Shown piece by piece: positions 54,819-64,000 of a stretch of 64,000 nt of DNA. The notes under the pieces are model-generated. The model was not told the DNA's origin and did no database searches. It was given only the letters and a program-made list of their open reading frames with translations. The position numbers and the translations under genes are program-made. Each line of letters starts with the position of its first letter. The stretch's first letter is position 1. This DNA comes from Cylindrospermum sp. NIES-4074 (GTDB lineage Bacteria; Cyanobacteriota; Cyanobacteriia; Cyanobacteriales; Nostocaceae): contig AP018269.1 of the NCBI GenBank assembly GCA_003994795.1, positions 1,241,345-1,305,344 of the forward strand, in the 5' to 3' direction.

Positions 54819-57800
54819 ATGATGACAACTACTTTATCCGGTTATCAACTCCTCGAAACTCTTCACTCCGGTAGTAAAACCGTCATTTATCGCGGACGGC
54901 GAGAAATCGATAACGCCTCTGTCGTGATCAAAACTCTCCTGTGCGAACATCCACCCCTAGAAGATGTTGCAAGACTGCGCCACGAATATCAAATCATTCA
55001 GCCTTTGCAAATTTCAGGCATTGTTAAACCATACGAGTTAAAGAATTATCAGCATAATCTCGCTTTGGTTTTGGAATACGTTCCGGGTTGCTTGCTTAAA
55101 GAACTGATTGCAACTCAAACAACTACCTTGCTAACTTTTCTCAAGGTGGCGATTAATTTAGCCCACACTTTAGGAGAATTGCACGCCCAACGCATTATAC
55201 ATAAAGATATTAAGCCGCACAATATTCTTATTAATCCTGATTCTGGGGAAGTTAAATTAATTGACTTTAGTATCTCTTCTCGCCTTGATCAAGAAAATTC
55301 AACCTGGAGTAATCCTAATTTGCTCGAAGGTACCCTTGCTTATATGTCACCTGAGCAAACTGGTAGAATGAACCGGGCTTGTGACTATCGCACCGACTTT
55401 TATTCCTTGGGTGTCACCTTGTATGAAATGCTCACGGGTACGCTGCCGTTTCATGCTGCTGACCCGATGGAATTGATACACTGTCACATTGCCAAAATGC
55501 CAGCGGCACCATGTAAAGAAACCGTGTGTCGCGTCTTGGGAGAAGTGCCAGAAGCGATTAGTGCAATTATTTTGAAGCTGTTAGCGAAAACAGCAGAGGA
55601 GCGTTATCAAAGCGCTTGGGGACTGAAGGCAGATTTAGAGGAATGCTTATTTCAACTGCAAGTGAGTGGCAAGATTGAAAACTTTGTACCGGGAAGACGG
55701 GATAAATCTGGGCATTTTTTGATTCCGCAAACGCTTTACGGACGCAAAGCAGAAGTAACAAAGTTAATGGCTGCTTTTGAGCGTGTGGCAGATGGTAGCA
55801 GCGAACTTATGCTTGTTTCTGGTTATTCGGGGATTGGCAAAACCAGTGTTGTGAATGAAGTTCATAAACCGATTGTAGGGGCAAGGGGTTATTTTATTGC
55901 AGGTAAGTTTGACCAGTTCAAGCGCAATATTCCCTATGCGTCTTTGATTCAGGCGTTTCAATCTTTAATTCAGCAATTACTCACCGAAAGCGAAGTCCAA
56001 ATTCAAGCTTGGAAGCAGAAACTGTTAACTGTGTTGGGTGAGAACGGGCAAGTTATTATCGATGTGATTCCGGAAATCGAACTCATTATTGGGACTCAGC
56101 CACCTGTGACACAATTGGGTGCGACAGAATCGCAAAATCGCTTTAATCGCGTCTTTGGGCAATTCATTGGGGTATTCACGACACAAGATCATCCGCTGGT
56201 TGTTTTCCTGGATGACTTACAGTGGGCAGATTCGGCATCACTGAAGTTAATTGAGTTATTGATGACGGATAGCGATGCCTACGGCGGCAAGCTACGCCAA
56301 TTTTTATTGTTAATCGGGGCATATCGCGATAACGAAGTTTCGCCCACGCATCAACTCATGCTCAGTTTAGACAAGATGCAAACAGCAGGTGCAGTGGTGA
56401 ATAACATCATCCTGACACCGTTGCAGTTAACAGATGTGGCAGTGTTAATTGGTGATACGTTGAATGACACAGAAAGCACCAAGCCGCTAGCAGAGTTACT
56501 ATTCCACAAAACCGGGGGGAACCCTTTCTTTTTAACGCAATTGCTGAAAACCCTGCACCAGGAAGACTTGTTAACCTATGAGTTTCATTCTGGGGTGTGG
56601 CAGTGGAATATACAACACATTCAAGCGATCGGCATCACTGACCTAAATATTGTTGAACTAACAGCGAGAAACATCCGCAAACTGTCACTCCAGACGCAGA
56701 AAGTCCTGAAACTGGCTGCTTGTATTGGCAACACCTTTAACTTAGATGTATTGGCGATCGTTAATCAAGGATCTTCTTTAACAACTGCGGCGCAATTGTG
56801 GTCAGCCCTGCAAGCTGGGTTAATTCTGCCGTTGAGTCACGATTACAAAATTCCCTTAGTGTTTGGTCAAGAAGAATCAGACAGGATTATTTTAACTGAT
56901 ATTAAGGTTGACTACAAGTTTTTACATGACCGAGTTCAGCAAGCAGCTTATTCTTTAATTCCCGATAATCAGAAAAAAGAAACGCACTTAAAAATTGGTC
57001 AACTGCTGCTGCAAAATAGTACGCCAGAAGCACGAAAAGGAAATATTTTTGCTTTAGTTAATCAACTCAATTATGGTACTGATTTACTAACTTCTCAAGT
57101 AGAAAAATATGAACTAGCTGAACTCAATCTGATTGCGGGTCAAAGAGCAAAAGCAGCAACAGCACACGATTCCGCTGTTAAATATTTGCAAGTTGGTTTA
57201 AAACTTTTAGCAGAAGATAGCTGGAGGTGTCAGTATGAACTGACATTAGGACTGCACGAGGAGGCAGGAGAGGCTGCTTTTTTGAGCGGTGATTTTGAAG
57301 GAATGCAGAGATTCGTTGAGATAGTCCAAAACCACGCTAAAACGCTGCTGGACAAAGTGAAAGTGTATGAAGTCCAGATCCAAGCTTACATAGGGCAGAA
57401 CAGGCTGCTAGAAGCGGTTAATATAGGGCTACAAGCTTTAAAACTGTTAGGGGTGGAGTTTGCCCAAGAGCCAAACCCGTCAGATATTGGGCAGGCACTA
57501 GGGGATACTGCGGCAATTTTGAGGGGAGCGCGAATTGAGGATTTAATTGACCTGCCGCAAATGACCGATCCCTATAAATTAGCAGCCATGAGGCTTATGT
57601 CAAGTATCTTTGCTCCTGCATACATGGCTGCACCAGAACTGGTGCCCTTGACAGTGTGCAAACAAGTAAATTTATCCCTTCAATATGGTAATGCTTCCGT
57701 TTCTCCCTTTGCTTATGCCAATTATGGTCTTCTTCTTTGCGGAGTTGTGGGTGATATTGATTCAGGTTATCAGTTCGGTCAATTGGCTTTAACTCTAGTG

Positions 57801-60308
57801 TCAAAGTTAAATGCTCAAGAAATCAAAGCCAAGACACTCCTGATAGTAAATATATTTATCCGACCTTGGAAAGATCATCTAAGAGAAACCTTAGAACCTT
57901 TGGGGTCAGTTTACTCTAGCGGACTGGAGACAGGTGATTTAGAATTTGCTGCCTATGGTCCACTAATGTATTCCTGTTTCGCTTACTTTAGCGGCAAAGA
58001 ACTGACTGTCCTGGAAACAGAAATAGCAATTAACAGAGATGCTATTCATAAAATCAAGCAAGACACAGCGCTTCATTATCTAGAAACCTATTGGCAGGCT
58101 GCATTAAATCTGCTCGGAAAGAGTGAAAATACTTGCAGCCTCAAGGGTCAAGCCTGCGATGAGCAGATTAGGTTGCCATTGCACGAGCAAGCGAAGGACA
58201 GATTGGGAGTTGCCTACATATATTGGCACAAACTTTTACTTAGTTACTGGTTTGAAAATTACTCTGAAGCGATTGAAAATACTGCTCTAGCAGAGAAGTA
58301 TTTAGACGTAGTGGTGGGATTGCCTCTTGTTCCTTTATTCCATTTTTACGATTCTTTAGCACGGCTAGCGGTGTCTCCTGATTCTCCAGAGTTAGAGAAA
58401 AAGAATATTCTTGAGCGCGTACAAAGTAATCAAGAAAAAATGCAAAAATGGGCGCATCATGCCCCAATGAATCATCTACACAAATTCTATTTAGTAGAGG
58501 CAGAACGGCATCGGGTTTTAGGGGAAAAAATCGCAGCAATAGAGATGTACGATCGCGCGATCGCACTTGCTAAACAAAACGAGTACATCAACGAAGCAGC
58601 GCTGGCTCTGGAACTGACTGCCAAATTCTATCTGTCATGGGGGAAACAAGCCATTGCTCAAACCTACATGACCGATGCCTACTACACCTATAGCCATTGG
58701 GGTGCTGTTGCCAAAGTCAAAGATTTAGAGTCAAAATATCCGCAATTAATTACGCGATCGCTAAACACAGAAAAGTCAGAAACTAATTACCTACACACTA
58801 TTCAAACACAATCCACAAGCGCCGGAGGCTCTCAGGTTCTTGATTTGATGACGGTGATGAAAGCCGCACAGGTGCTATCAGAAGAAATGGTGCTGAGTCA
58901 CCTGCTGGAAAAAATGATGCGAATTGTCATTGAAAATGCAGGCGCTCAACAAGGTTACTTGATTACCAAGCATAATAATCAATGGATGTTAGAAGCAGTG
59001 GGAATGCTTGAAGGTCAGGACGTTAGCGTTGTTGTCAACTCAGAGGATGAAACTGATTCCCCCTTACTCCCGGTTGCCTTATTTCACTATGTCGAAAGAA
59101 CCGACAACCATCTGGTTTTAGACGATGCTGTTAAGGACTCCCGCTTTAGGGCGGATGCTTACATTACCACTCACCAAACTAAGTCGGTTTTGTGTTTACC
59201 GCTGATTCACTCTCTTCAGTTTACTGGTATTCTTTATCTGGAAAACAATCTCATTTCTGGAGCCTTTACCCCTGACCGGGTAAAGGTGCTGGATTTGTTA
59301 ATAGCGCAAATTTCGATCGCGATCGACAATGCCCGTCTTTACACTAATCTAGTAGCCAAATCACAAGAACTCGAAGCTAAAAACGCAGCCTTGCAAGCAT
59401 CTGAAGCGCGAGAGCGAGAAAAAGCCGAACAACTGGAACAATCTCTGCACAAACTGCAACAAACCCAGTCTCAACTTGTACAGACCGAGAAAATGTCAAG
59501 TTTAGGACAACTGGTGGCAGGTGTTGCCCACGAAATCAACAATCCAGTCAATTTTATCTTTGGCAACCTCACCCATGCCCACAACTACACTCAAGATGTG
59601 CTGGGACTGCTGGAACTTTACCAGAAATATTACCCATCTCCCCATCCAGAAATTGAAGAAGAAGCGCAAGCGATTGATCTGGAATTCCTGATAGAAGACC
59701 TGCCTAAACTACTGTCTTCCATGCGGGTTGGGGCAGACCGGATTAGTCAAATTGTCGCTTCTCTGCGAACCTTCTCGCGCATGGACGAAGCGGAAATCAA
59801 AGCCGTTAATATTCATGATGGCATTGACAGTACCCTAATGATTTTGCAACATCGTCTCAAAGGAAGGTTAGATCGTGTCCGTGTTGAAGTCATCAAACAC
59901 TACGGCAACCTGCCCCAAGTGGAATGCTATGCAGGGCAACTGAATCAGGTGTTTATGAATATATTGAGTAATGCGATCGATGCTTTAGAGGAGTCATTAG
60001 TGGAGAATGAAGAACAAATCACAACTCCCACAATTACTATTTACACTAAACAAGTTGATGCTAATCAAGTCGAAATTCGCATTACAGATAATGGTGTAAG
60101 TATACCAGAGTCTGTTCGGCAACGCCTATTCGATCCCTTTTTCACTACAAAACCTGTGGGTAAAGGCACAGGTATGGGTTTATCGATTAGCTATCAGATT
60201 ATTACTGAAAAACATGGTGGTTCTCTCTCTTGCACGTCAGAACCCGGACAGGGAGCGGAGTTCATCATCCGCATTCCAGTTCACCAGGACGCTATCTTGG
60301 GTCTTTAG
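54819..60308 (+). CDS. Ser/Thr kinase-AAA-GAF-histidine kinase multikinase
   Basis: 1829 residues from ATG 54819. Order: Ser/Thr kinase (about 5-275; catalytic HKDIKPHN with Asp130, and DFS in place of DFG), AAA/STAND ATPase (Walker A GYSGIGKTS from 335, Walker B VVFLDDLQWADS), a ~700-residue helical TPR-like region, GAF (about 1370-1510), coiled coil, HisKA (His1571 in GVAHEINNP) and HATPase. The G1 box reads DNGVSIPES (Asp1757, Ser1761), with serine where glycine is usual. Such hybrid kinases are typical of filamentous cyanobacteria and are linked in known cases to heterocyst or stress regulation. Target unknown; no regulator adjoins. Confidence 0.94.
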   Translation: MMTTTLSGYQLLETLHSGSKTVIYRGRREIDNASVVIKTLLCEHPPLEDVARLRHEYQIIQPLQISGIVKPYELKNYQHNLALVLEYVPGCLLKELIATQTTTLLTFLKVAINLAHTLGELHAQRIIHKDIKPHNILINPDSGEVKLIDFSISSRLDQENSTWSNPNLLEGTLAYMSPEQTGRMNRACDYRTDFYSLGVTLYEMLTGTLPFHAADPMELIHCHIAKMPAAPCKETVCRVLGEVPEAISAIILKLLAKTAEERYQSAWGLKADLEECLFQLQVSGKIENFVPGRRDKSGHFLIPQTLYGRKAEVTKLMAAFERVADGSSELMLVSGYSGIGKTSVVNEVHKPIVGARGYFIAGKFDQFKRNIPYASLIQAFQSLIQQLLTESEVQIQAWKQKLLTVLGENGQVIIDVIPEIELIIGTQPPVTQLGATESQNRFNRVFGQFIGVFTTQDHPLVVFLDDLQWADSASLKLIELLMTDSDAYGGKLRQFLLLIGAYRDNEVSPTHQLMLSLDKMQTAGAVVNNIILTPLQLTDVAVLIGDTLNDTESTKPLAELLFHKTGGNPFFLTQLLKTLHQEDLLTYEFHSGVWQWNIQHIQAIGITDLNIVELTARNIRKLSLQTQKVLKLAACIGNTFNLDVLAIVNQGSSLTTAAQLWSALQAGLILPLSHDYKIPLVFGQEESDRIILTDIKVDYKFLHDRVQQAAYSLIPDNQKKETHLKIGQLLLQNSTPEARKGNIFALVNQLNYGTDLLTSQVEKYELAELNLIAGQRAKAATAHDSAVKYLQVGLKLLAEDSWRCQYELTLGLHEEAGEAAFLSGDFEGMQRFVEIVQNHAKTLLDKVKVYEVQIQAYIGQNRLLEAVNIGLQALKLLGVEFAQEPNPSDIGQALGDTAAILRGARIEDLIDLPQMTDPYKLAAMRLMSSIFAPAYMAAPELVPLTVCKQVNLSLQYGNASVSPFAYANYGLLLCGVVGDIDSGYQFGQLALTLVSKLNAQEIKAKTLLIVNIFIRPWKDHLRETLEPLGSVYSSGLETGDLEFAAYGPLMYSCFAYFSGKELTVLETEIAINRDAIHKIKQDTALHYLETYWQAALNLLGKSENTCSLKGQACDEQIRLPLHEQAKDRLGVAYIYWHKLLLSYWFENYSEAIENTALAEKYLDVVVGLPLVPLFHFYDSLARLAVSPDSPELEKKNILERVQSNQEKMQKWAHHAPMNHLHKFYLVEAERHRVLGEKIAAIEMYDRAIALAKQNEYINEAALALELTAKFYLSWGKQAIAQTYMTDAYYTYSHWGAVAKVKDLESKYPQLITRSLNTEKSETNYLHTIQTQSTSAGGSQVLDLMTVMKAAQVLSEEMVLSHLLEKMMRIVIENAGAQQGYLITKHNNQWMLEAVGMLEGQDVSVVVNSEDETDSPLLPVALFHYVERTDNHLVLDDAVKDSRFRADAYITTHQTKSVLCLPLIHSLQFTGILYLENNLISGAFTPDRVKVLDLLIAQISIAIDNARLYTNLVAKSQELEAKNAALQASEAREREKAEQLEQSLHKLQQTQSQLVQTEKMSSLGQLVAGVAHEINNPVNFIFGNLTHAHNYTQDVLGLLELYQKYYPSPHPEIEEEAQAIDLEFLIEDLPKLLSSMRVGADRISQIVASLRTFSRMDEAEIKAVNIHDGIDSTLMILQHRLKGRLDRVRVEVIKHYGNLPQVECYAGQLNQVFMNILSNAIDALEESLVENEEQITTPTITIYTKQVDANQVEIRITDNGVSIPESVRQRLFDPFFTTKPVGKGTGMGLSISYQIITEKHGGSLSCTSEPGQGAEFIIRIPVHQDAILGL

Positions 60309-60369
60309 GACACAAAAAAAGGCTAAATTGCGCCATCTAGCCCTTTAGTGACCAATGTAGAGACATTAC

Positions 60370-60462
60370 CAGGACTTACGCAAGAACTCTCTGAAACTCT
60401 TATTCCTTTGTGTCCTTTGCGTCCTTTGCGGTTCGTTTTATCATGATTTTGCGTAAGTCCTG
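60370..60462. mobile_element. 93-bp MITE-like element, copy 3, inside a palindrome
   Basis: Same family and length as 1511-1603 but opposite orientation. Flanks are ATTAC (60365-60369) and GTTAC (60463-60467). Taking the element and one flank out rebuilds a perfect 30-base palindrome (TGTAGAGACGTTAC plus its complement) from 60356-60364 and 60463-60483. Confidence 0.9.
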
Positions 60463-60566
60463 GTTACATGTAACGTCTCTACATTCTTAGTGGCGGTGTA
60501 TTTAATCCAAATGAGAAACGCTATATCGAGTTACAGTAGTTTTCATCTATTTGAACCACATTTATC

Positions 60567-60830
60567 GTAGGGGCACAGCAGTGCTTATGAGTGTCAACTT
60601 AAGGTGAAATCCTTTGTCCGTTGGCTTACACACCCGCCTTGAAATGAATTAGCCTACGGCAACGCTACGCGAACAAGGCTAATAGCCAAAGTCTACTGAA
60701 GTAGACTAAAGATTTTTCGGGATATTCAGTCATCTTGAGATGACTTTTGTTATTAGCAAGGAACTGAAGTTCCTTGCGGGACATGAGTTTTACGTTAAGT
60801 TGACACGCATGAGCACTGCTGTGCCCCTAC
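60567..60830. mobile_element. 264-bp inverted-repeat element with a row of perfect hairpins
   Basis: The ends are inverted repeats of about 42 bases with four mismatches, starting GTAGGGGCACAGCAGTGCT. Inside are, in order, ATTAGCC...GGCTAAT (60648-60684), AGTCTACT-GA-AGTAGACT (60690-60707), AGTCATCT-TG-AGATGACT (60728-60745) and GCAAGGAACT-GA-AGTTCCTTGC (60756-60777). No coding capacity and no clear target duplication. Confidence 0.8.
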
Positions 60831-60985
60831 CGTGTGGTCTATTTACCTGAAAATCGCTGTAATTTAAATAATTCGTGAAAAACAAGATTTCCTACTTTTC
60901 TAATAATTCGGGAATCTTTGGCATCTAGAATGGTATAAATTCCTATATAGGAGCTAACAAATAATATACTCAGCAAAAACAAAAA

Positions 60986-61885
60986 ATGAACATGAAACTC
61001 TCCTTAGCAATGGGAACTCTATTTACTTTTACCTTGGGTTTTTGCACCTCACCAGCTATGGGTGTACCCCTGACAACTCCCAAAACTTTTACAGAATGGT
61101 GTCAGCAGAAATCAACGTTACCCCCACAGACAAGAGCTACAGTGGACTTATTATTAGTAATTGCTTACACACAAGAGTGTAATCAGGCTAATCATGAGCT
61201 TACCAATCTGAAGGAACTCAACATAAGTTTCTCTCAAATCAGCGATATCAAACCTTTGTCTAGTCTGACTAATTTAACTTCTCTTGACCTTAGTTACAGC
61301 CAAGTCAGCGATATTGAACCTTTGTCGAATCTGACTAATTTAACTTCTCTTAATCTTAGTGCAAATAAAATCTACGATATCAAAATTTTGTCCAACCTAA
61401 CTAATTTAACTTCTCTTGAACTTCATGAAAATCAAATCAGCGATATCAAAATTTTGTCTAAACTGACTAATTTAACTGAGCTTGGACTCGCTGCAAATAA
61501 AATTATCGATACCAAACCTTTATCTAGTCTGACTAATTTAACTTCTCTTTACATCAGTAGAAATCAAATTAGTGATCTCAAACCTTTGTCTAACCTGACT
61601 AATGTAACTTCTCTTGACCTCAGTGAAAATAAAATTAGCGATCTAGAACCTTTATCCAAACTGACTAATTTAGCTTTTATTAACCTCACTGCAAATAAAA
61701 TTAGCGATGTCAAACCTTTGTCCAAGCTAACCAACTTAACTTCTCTTTACCTCAGTGGCAATAAAATTATTGATATCAAAACTTTGTCCAGTCTCACAAA
61801 ATTGGAGGAGCTTAAAATGTATGGAAACCCAATATTCCCTAAAGAGTGCCCTTTTGAGTCTAGCATAATTTGTGGTTTTGAATAA
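60986..61885 (+). CDS. Exported leucine-rich-repeat protein 1
   Basis: 299 residues from ATG 60986. A signal peptide (MNMKLSLAMGTLFTFTLGFC, cleavage near AMG) is followed by a conserved cap (TPKTFTEWCQQKSTLPPQTRATVD...ECNQANHEL) and about nine 22-residue LRRs of the LTNLTSLDLSYSQVSDIEPLS type, as in internalins, then a C-terminal cap with two cysteines (KECPFESSIICGFE). It probably binds a protein or glycan outside the cytoplasm; a partner is unknown. First of three tandem homologues. Confidence 0.92.
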   Translation: MNMKLSLAMGTLFTFTLGFCTSPAMGVPLTTPKTFTEWCQQKSTLPPQTRATVDLLLVIAYTQECNQANHELTNLKELNISFSQISDIKPLSSLTNLTSLDLSYSQVSDIEPLSNLTNLTSLNLSANKIYDIKILSNLTNLTSLELHENQISDIKILSKLTNLTELGLAANKIIDTKPLSSLTNLTSLYISRNQISDLKPLSNLTNVTSLDLSENKISDLEPLSKLTNLAFINLTANKISDVKPLSKLTNLTSLYLSGNKIIDIKTLSSLTKLEELKMYGNPIFPKECPFESSIICGFE

Positions 61886-61941
61886 CTCAAATTTGGCGGA
61901 ATTCTATAAAAGTGAACAAACAGCAAAATAAAACACAAAAA

Positions 61942-62838
61942 ATGAACATGAAACTCACCTTAGCCATTAGATCTCTATTTACGCTTACCTTGGGTTTTTG
62001 CACCTCACCAGCTATGGCTGCACCAGTGAGAACTCCCAAAACTTTTACAGAATGGTGTCAACAGAAATCAACTTTACCCTCAGAGACAAGACGCACTGTT
62101 GACGCTTTGTTAAAAGTGGCTGGAACCTCAGACTGTAATCAGGCTAATCAAAAGCTTATCAAACTGAAGAAACTCAACCTAAATTCAAACAAAATCAGCG
62201 ATATCAAACCTTTGTCTAATCTGACTAATTTAACTTATCTTGTCCTTTTGAACACTAAAATAAGCGATATCAGACCTTTGTCCAACCTGACTAATTTAAC
62301 TACTCTTGTCCTCAGTTACAATCAAATCAGCGATATCAAACCTTTGTCTAATCTGACTAATTTAACTTATCTTGACCTCAGGGAAAATAAAATCAGCGAT
62401 ATCAAACTTTTATCTAACCTGACTAATTTAACTACTCTTGAACTCAGTTACAATCAAATCAGCAATATCAAATCTTTGTCTAATCTGACTAATTTAACTA
62501 CTCTTGAACTCAGTAAAAATCAAATCAGTGATATCAAACCTTTGTCTAATCTGACTAATTTAACTTATCTTGTCCTTGGGGACAATAAAATCAGCGATAT
62601 CAAACCTTTATCCAACCTGACTAATTTAACTGATATTCACCTCTGGGGAAATCAAATCAGCGATATCAAACCTTTATCTAATCTGGCTAATTTAACTTCT
62701 CTTAACCTTTGGAACAATCAAATCAGCGATATCAAACTTTTGTCCAACCTGACAAAATTAGAGGAGTTTCAAATTCAGAGGAACCCGATTCTACAAAAAA
62801 TTTGTCCTGTCAAACCAGAATCTATCTGTAGCTTTTAA
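61942..62838 (+). CDS. Exported leucine-rich-repeat protein 2
   Basis: ATG 61942 (298 residues) is chosen because it lines up exactly with the start of protein 1 (MNMKLTLAIRSLFTLTLGFC); the frame runs ten codons further to a GTG. Same signal peptide, cap and about nine 22-residue LRRs (LSNLTNLTYLVLLNTKISDI and variants), C-terminal cap ICPVKPESICSF. Fifty-odd bases separate it from gene 1, so the two may be co-transcribed. Repeats within this gene are more alike than in gene 1. Confidence 0.92.
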   Translation: MNMKLTLAIRSLFTLTLGFCTSPAMAAPVRTPKTFTEWCQQKSTLPSETRRTVDALLKVAGTSDCNQANQKLIKLKKLNLNSNKISDIKPLSNLTNLTYLVLLNTKISDIRPLSNLTNLTTLVLSYNQISDIKPLSNLTNLTYLDLRENKISDIKLLSNLTNLTTLELSYNQISNIKSLSNLTNLTTLELSKNQISDIKPLSNLTNLTYLVLGDNKISDIKPLSNLTNLTDIHLWGNQISDIKPLSNLANLTSLNLWNNQISDIKLLSNLTKLEEFQIQRNPILQKICPVKPESICSF

Positions 62839-63044
62839 CGGCTTCAGAACTGATGCATACTACAGGCTAATTTTCGTCCACCCTGGTTTTACTGCATTTG
62901 ACCAGAAAGCGCTATAGATGAAATCTGCTGTAACAAAAACATTCCCGATTTATTTGATAAGTCGGGAATTGTGCCGTCTAATGTTGTATACACTGCTATA
63001 TAGCAGCTTACAAATAATCTACTCTGCAAAAACAAAAAATCAAC

Positions 63045-64000
63045 ATGAAATATACCTTAGCCATTGGATCTCTATTTACTTTTACCTTGGGTTTTTGCAC
63101 CTCACCAGCTATGGCTGCACCCCTGACAACTCCCAAAACTTTTACAGAATGGTGTCAGCAGAAATCAACTTTACCCTCAGAGACAAGACGCACAGTTGAC
63201 GCTTTGTTAGAAGTGGCTGAGACACAAGACTGTAATCAGGCTAATCAAAAGCTTACCAAACTGAAGGAACTCAACCTCAGTAATAATCAAATCAGTGATA
63301 TCAAACCTTTGTCCAACCTGACTAACTTAACTTCTCTTAACCTTTGGAAAAATCAAATCAGCGATATCAAACCTTTGTCCAACCTAACTAATTTAACTTC
63401 TCTTGACATCAGGGAAAATCAAATCAGCGATATCAAAGTTTTGTCCAACCTGACTAATTTAACTTCTCTTGACATCAGGGAAAATCAAATCAGCGATATC
63501 AAAGTTTTGTCCAACCTGACTAATTTAACTTCTCTTGACATCAGGGAAAATCAAATCAGCGATATCAAAGTTTTATCCAACCTGACTAATTTAACTTCTC
63601 TTAGCCTTGGAAATAATCAAATCAGCGATATCAAACCTTTATCCAAACTGACTAATTTAACTTCTCTTTACCTTTGGAATAATCAAATCAGCGATATCAA
63701 ACCTTTATCCAACCTGACTAATTTAACTTCTCTTTATCTCAGTAATAATCGAATCAGCGATATCAAACCTTTATCCAACCTGACTAATTTAACTTCTCTT
63801 TATCTCAGTAATAATCTAATCAGCGATATCAAACCTTTATCCAACCTGACTAATTTAACTTCTCTTGACCTTTGGAATAATCAAATCAGCGATATCAAAC
63901 CTTTGTCCAACCTGACTAATTTAACTTCTCTTTACCTTTGGAAAAATCAAATCAGCGATATCAAACCTTTGTCCAACCTGACTAATTTAACTTCTCTTTA
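63045..64000 (+). CDS. Exported leucine-rich-repeat protein 3 (runs off the right edge)
   Basis: Starts ATG 63045 (MKYTLAIGSLFTFTLGFC); 318 codons are visible and the frame is open at the end. The ATG two codons upstream that starts the other two genes is ATC here, so the start moved by two codons. The cap TPKTFTEWCQQKSTLPSETR is identical to that of protein 2. At least twelve LRR units follow, several almost identical at DNA level, including three successive 66-bp units at 63406, 63472 and 63538. An overlapping 93-codon frame at 62918 is a shadow. Confidence 0.9.
   Translation, partial: MKYTLAIGSLFTFTLGFCTSPAMAAPLTTPKTFTEWCQQKSTLPSETRRTVDALLEVAETQDCNQANQKLTKLKELNLSNNQISDIKPLSNLTNLTSLNLWKNQISDIKPLSNLTNLTSLDIRENQISDIKVLSNLTNLTSLDIRENQISDIKVLSNLTNLTSLDIRENQISDIKVLSNLTNLTSLSLGNNQISDIKPLSKLTNLTSLYLWNNQISDIKPLSNLTNLTSLYLSNNRISDIKPLSNLTNLTSLYLSNNLISDIKPLSNLTNLTSLDLWNNQISDIKPLSNLTNLTSLYLWKNQISDIKPLSNLTNLTSL

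Larger units (their letters stand above)
60309..60985. other. Intergenic region filled with nested mobile repeats
   Basis: Nearly 680 bases without a gene. A weak hairpin GGCTA/TAGCC at 60321-60342 may end multikinase transcription. Then follow a 30-base palindrome split by a 93-bp MITE (60356-60483) and a 264-bp inverted-repeat element (60567-60830), each listed separately. The last 150 bases are AT-rich promoter DNA for the first LRR gene. Confidence 0.75.

Noticed and set aside
54819..60308. DFS instead of DFG in the Ser/Thr kinase as evidence of inactivity
   Set aside because: As I recall, this variant is common in this group of cyanobacterial hybrid kinases, so it is not informative on its own.
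62918..63199. 93-codon ORF overlapping the third LRR gene start
   Set aside because: The true frame begins at 63045 with the signal peptide shared by its two neighbours; this ORF is in another frame.
60986..64000. Repeat array at the right edge as a CRISPR
   Set aside because: The 66-bp periodicity is coding, gives in-frame 22-residue leucine-rich repeats, and has no unique spacers.

Overview
The window is chromosomal DNA from a filamentous, probably Nostoc/Anabaena-type cyanobacterium. The evidence is: complete genes for the photosystem II small subunits PsbK and PsbM; a ChlH/BchH-type chelatase subunit and Ycf34; very frequent HIP1 octamers (GCGATCGC); abundant short tandem repeats built from 7-base words such as GAGTGCT; many palindromic and MITE-like repeats; and large multidomain signalling proteins. 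No rRNA or tRNA gene and no CRISPR array was seen.

Layout. 1-7.8 kb: truncated UV endonuclease, membrane protein, GAF sensor kinase, acetyltransferase, ComF-type phosphoribosyltransferase, PPC-domain exported protein and cobS. 7.8-12.8 kb: a 1.1 kb non-coding stretch with a candidate structured RNA, then tgt, psbK, a [2Fe-2S] ferredoxin, psbM and a tandem universal stress protein. 13.5-24.4 kb: TPR-CHAT protease, M3 oligopeptidase, two SDR dehydrogenases, a VOC protein, an exported NTF2-like protein and murG. 24.5-25.8 kb: a Ser/Thr kinase pseudogene broken by two different MITEs. 26-33.5 kb: thioredoxin TxlA, NIL-ferredoxin, CHAD protein, three small exported proteins, a LURP-one-like protein and a peptidoglycan amidase. 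34-37.7 kb: a short ChlH paralogue carrying three in-frame repeat insertions. 37.8-45 kb: an accessory-looking block with a transglutaminase membrane protein and a look-alike partner, a Doc toxin with an unusual 205-residue partner, an orphan HicB-like protein and a 1031-residue sacsin-like GHKL ATPase. 45.6-54.6 kb: adenosine deaminase, CCA-type nucleotidyltransferase, Ycf34, TsaB with a repeat insertion, a decayed sensor-kinase tail, a response regulator-adenylate cyclase, argD and a K+ channel. 54.8-60.3 kb: a 1829-residue Ser/Thr-His multikinase. 61-64 kb: three tandem leucine-rich-repeat exported proteins, the last running off the window.

Most genes are single units on alternating strands; little is organised as long operons. 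The strongest unusual signals are (a) small mobile repeats whose target duplications, nesting and in-frame insertion into apparently working genes can be read directly, and (b) the 40.5-45 kb toxin/ATPase block, which is the best candidate here for an undescribed conflict or defence system. The latter is inference from domain content and gene order only.
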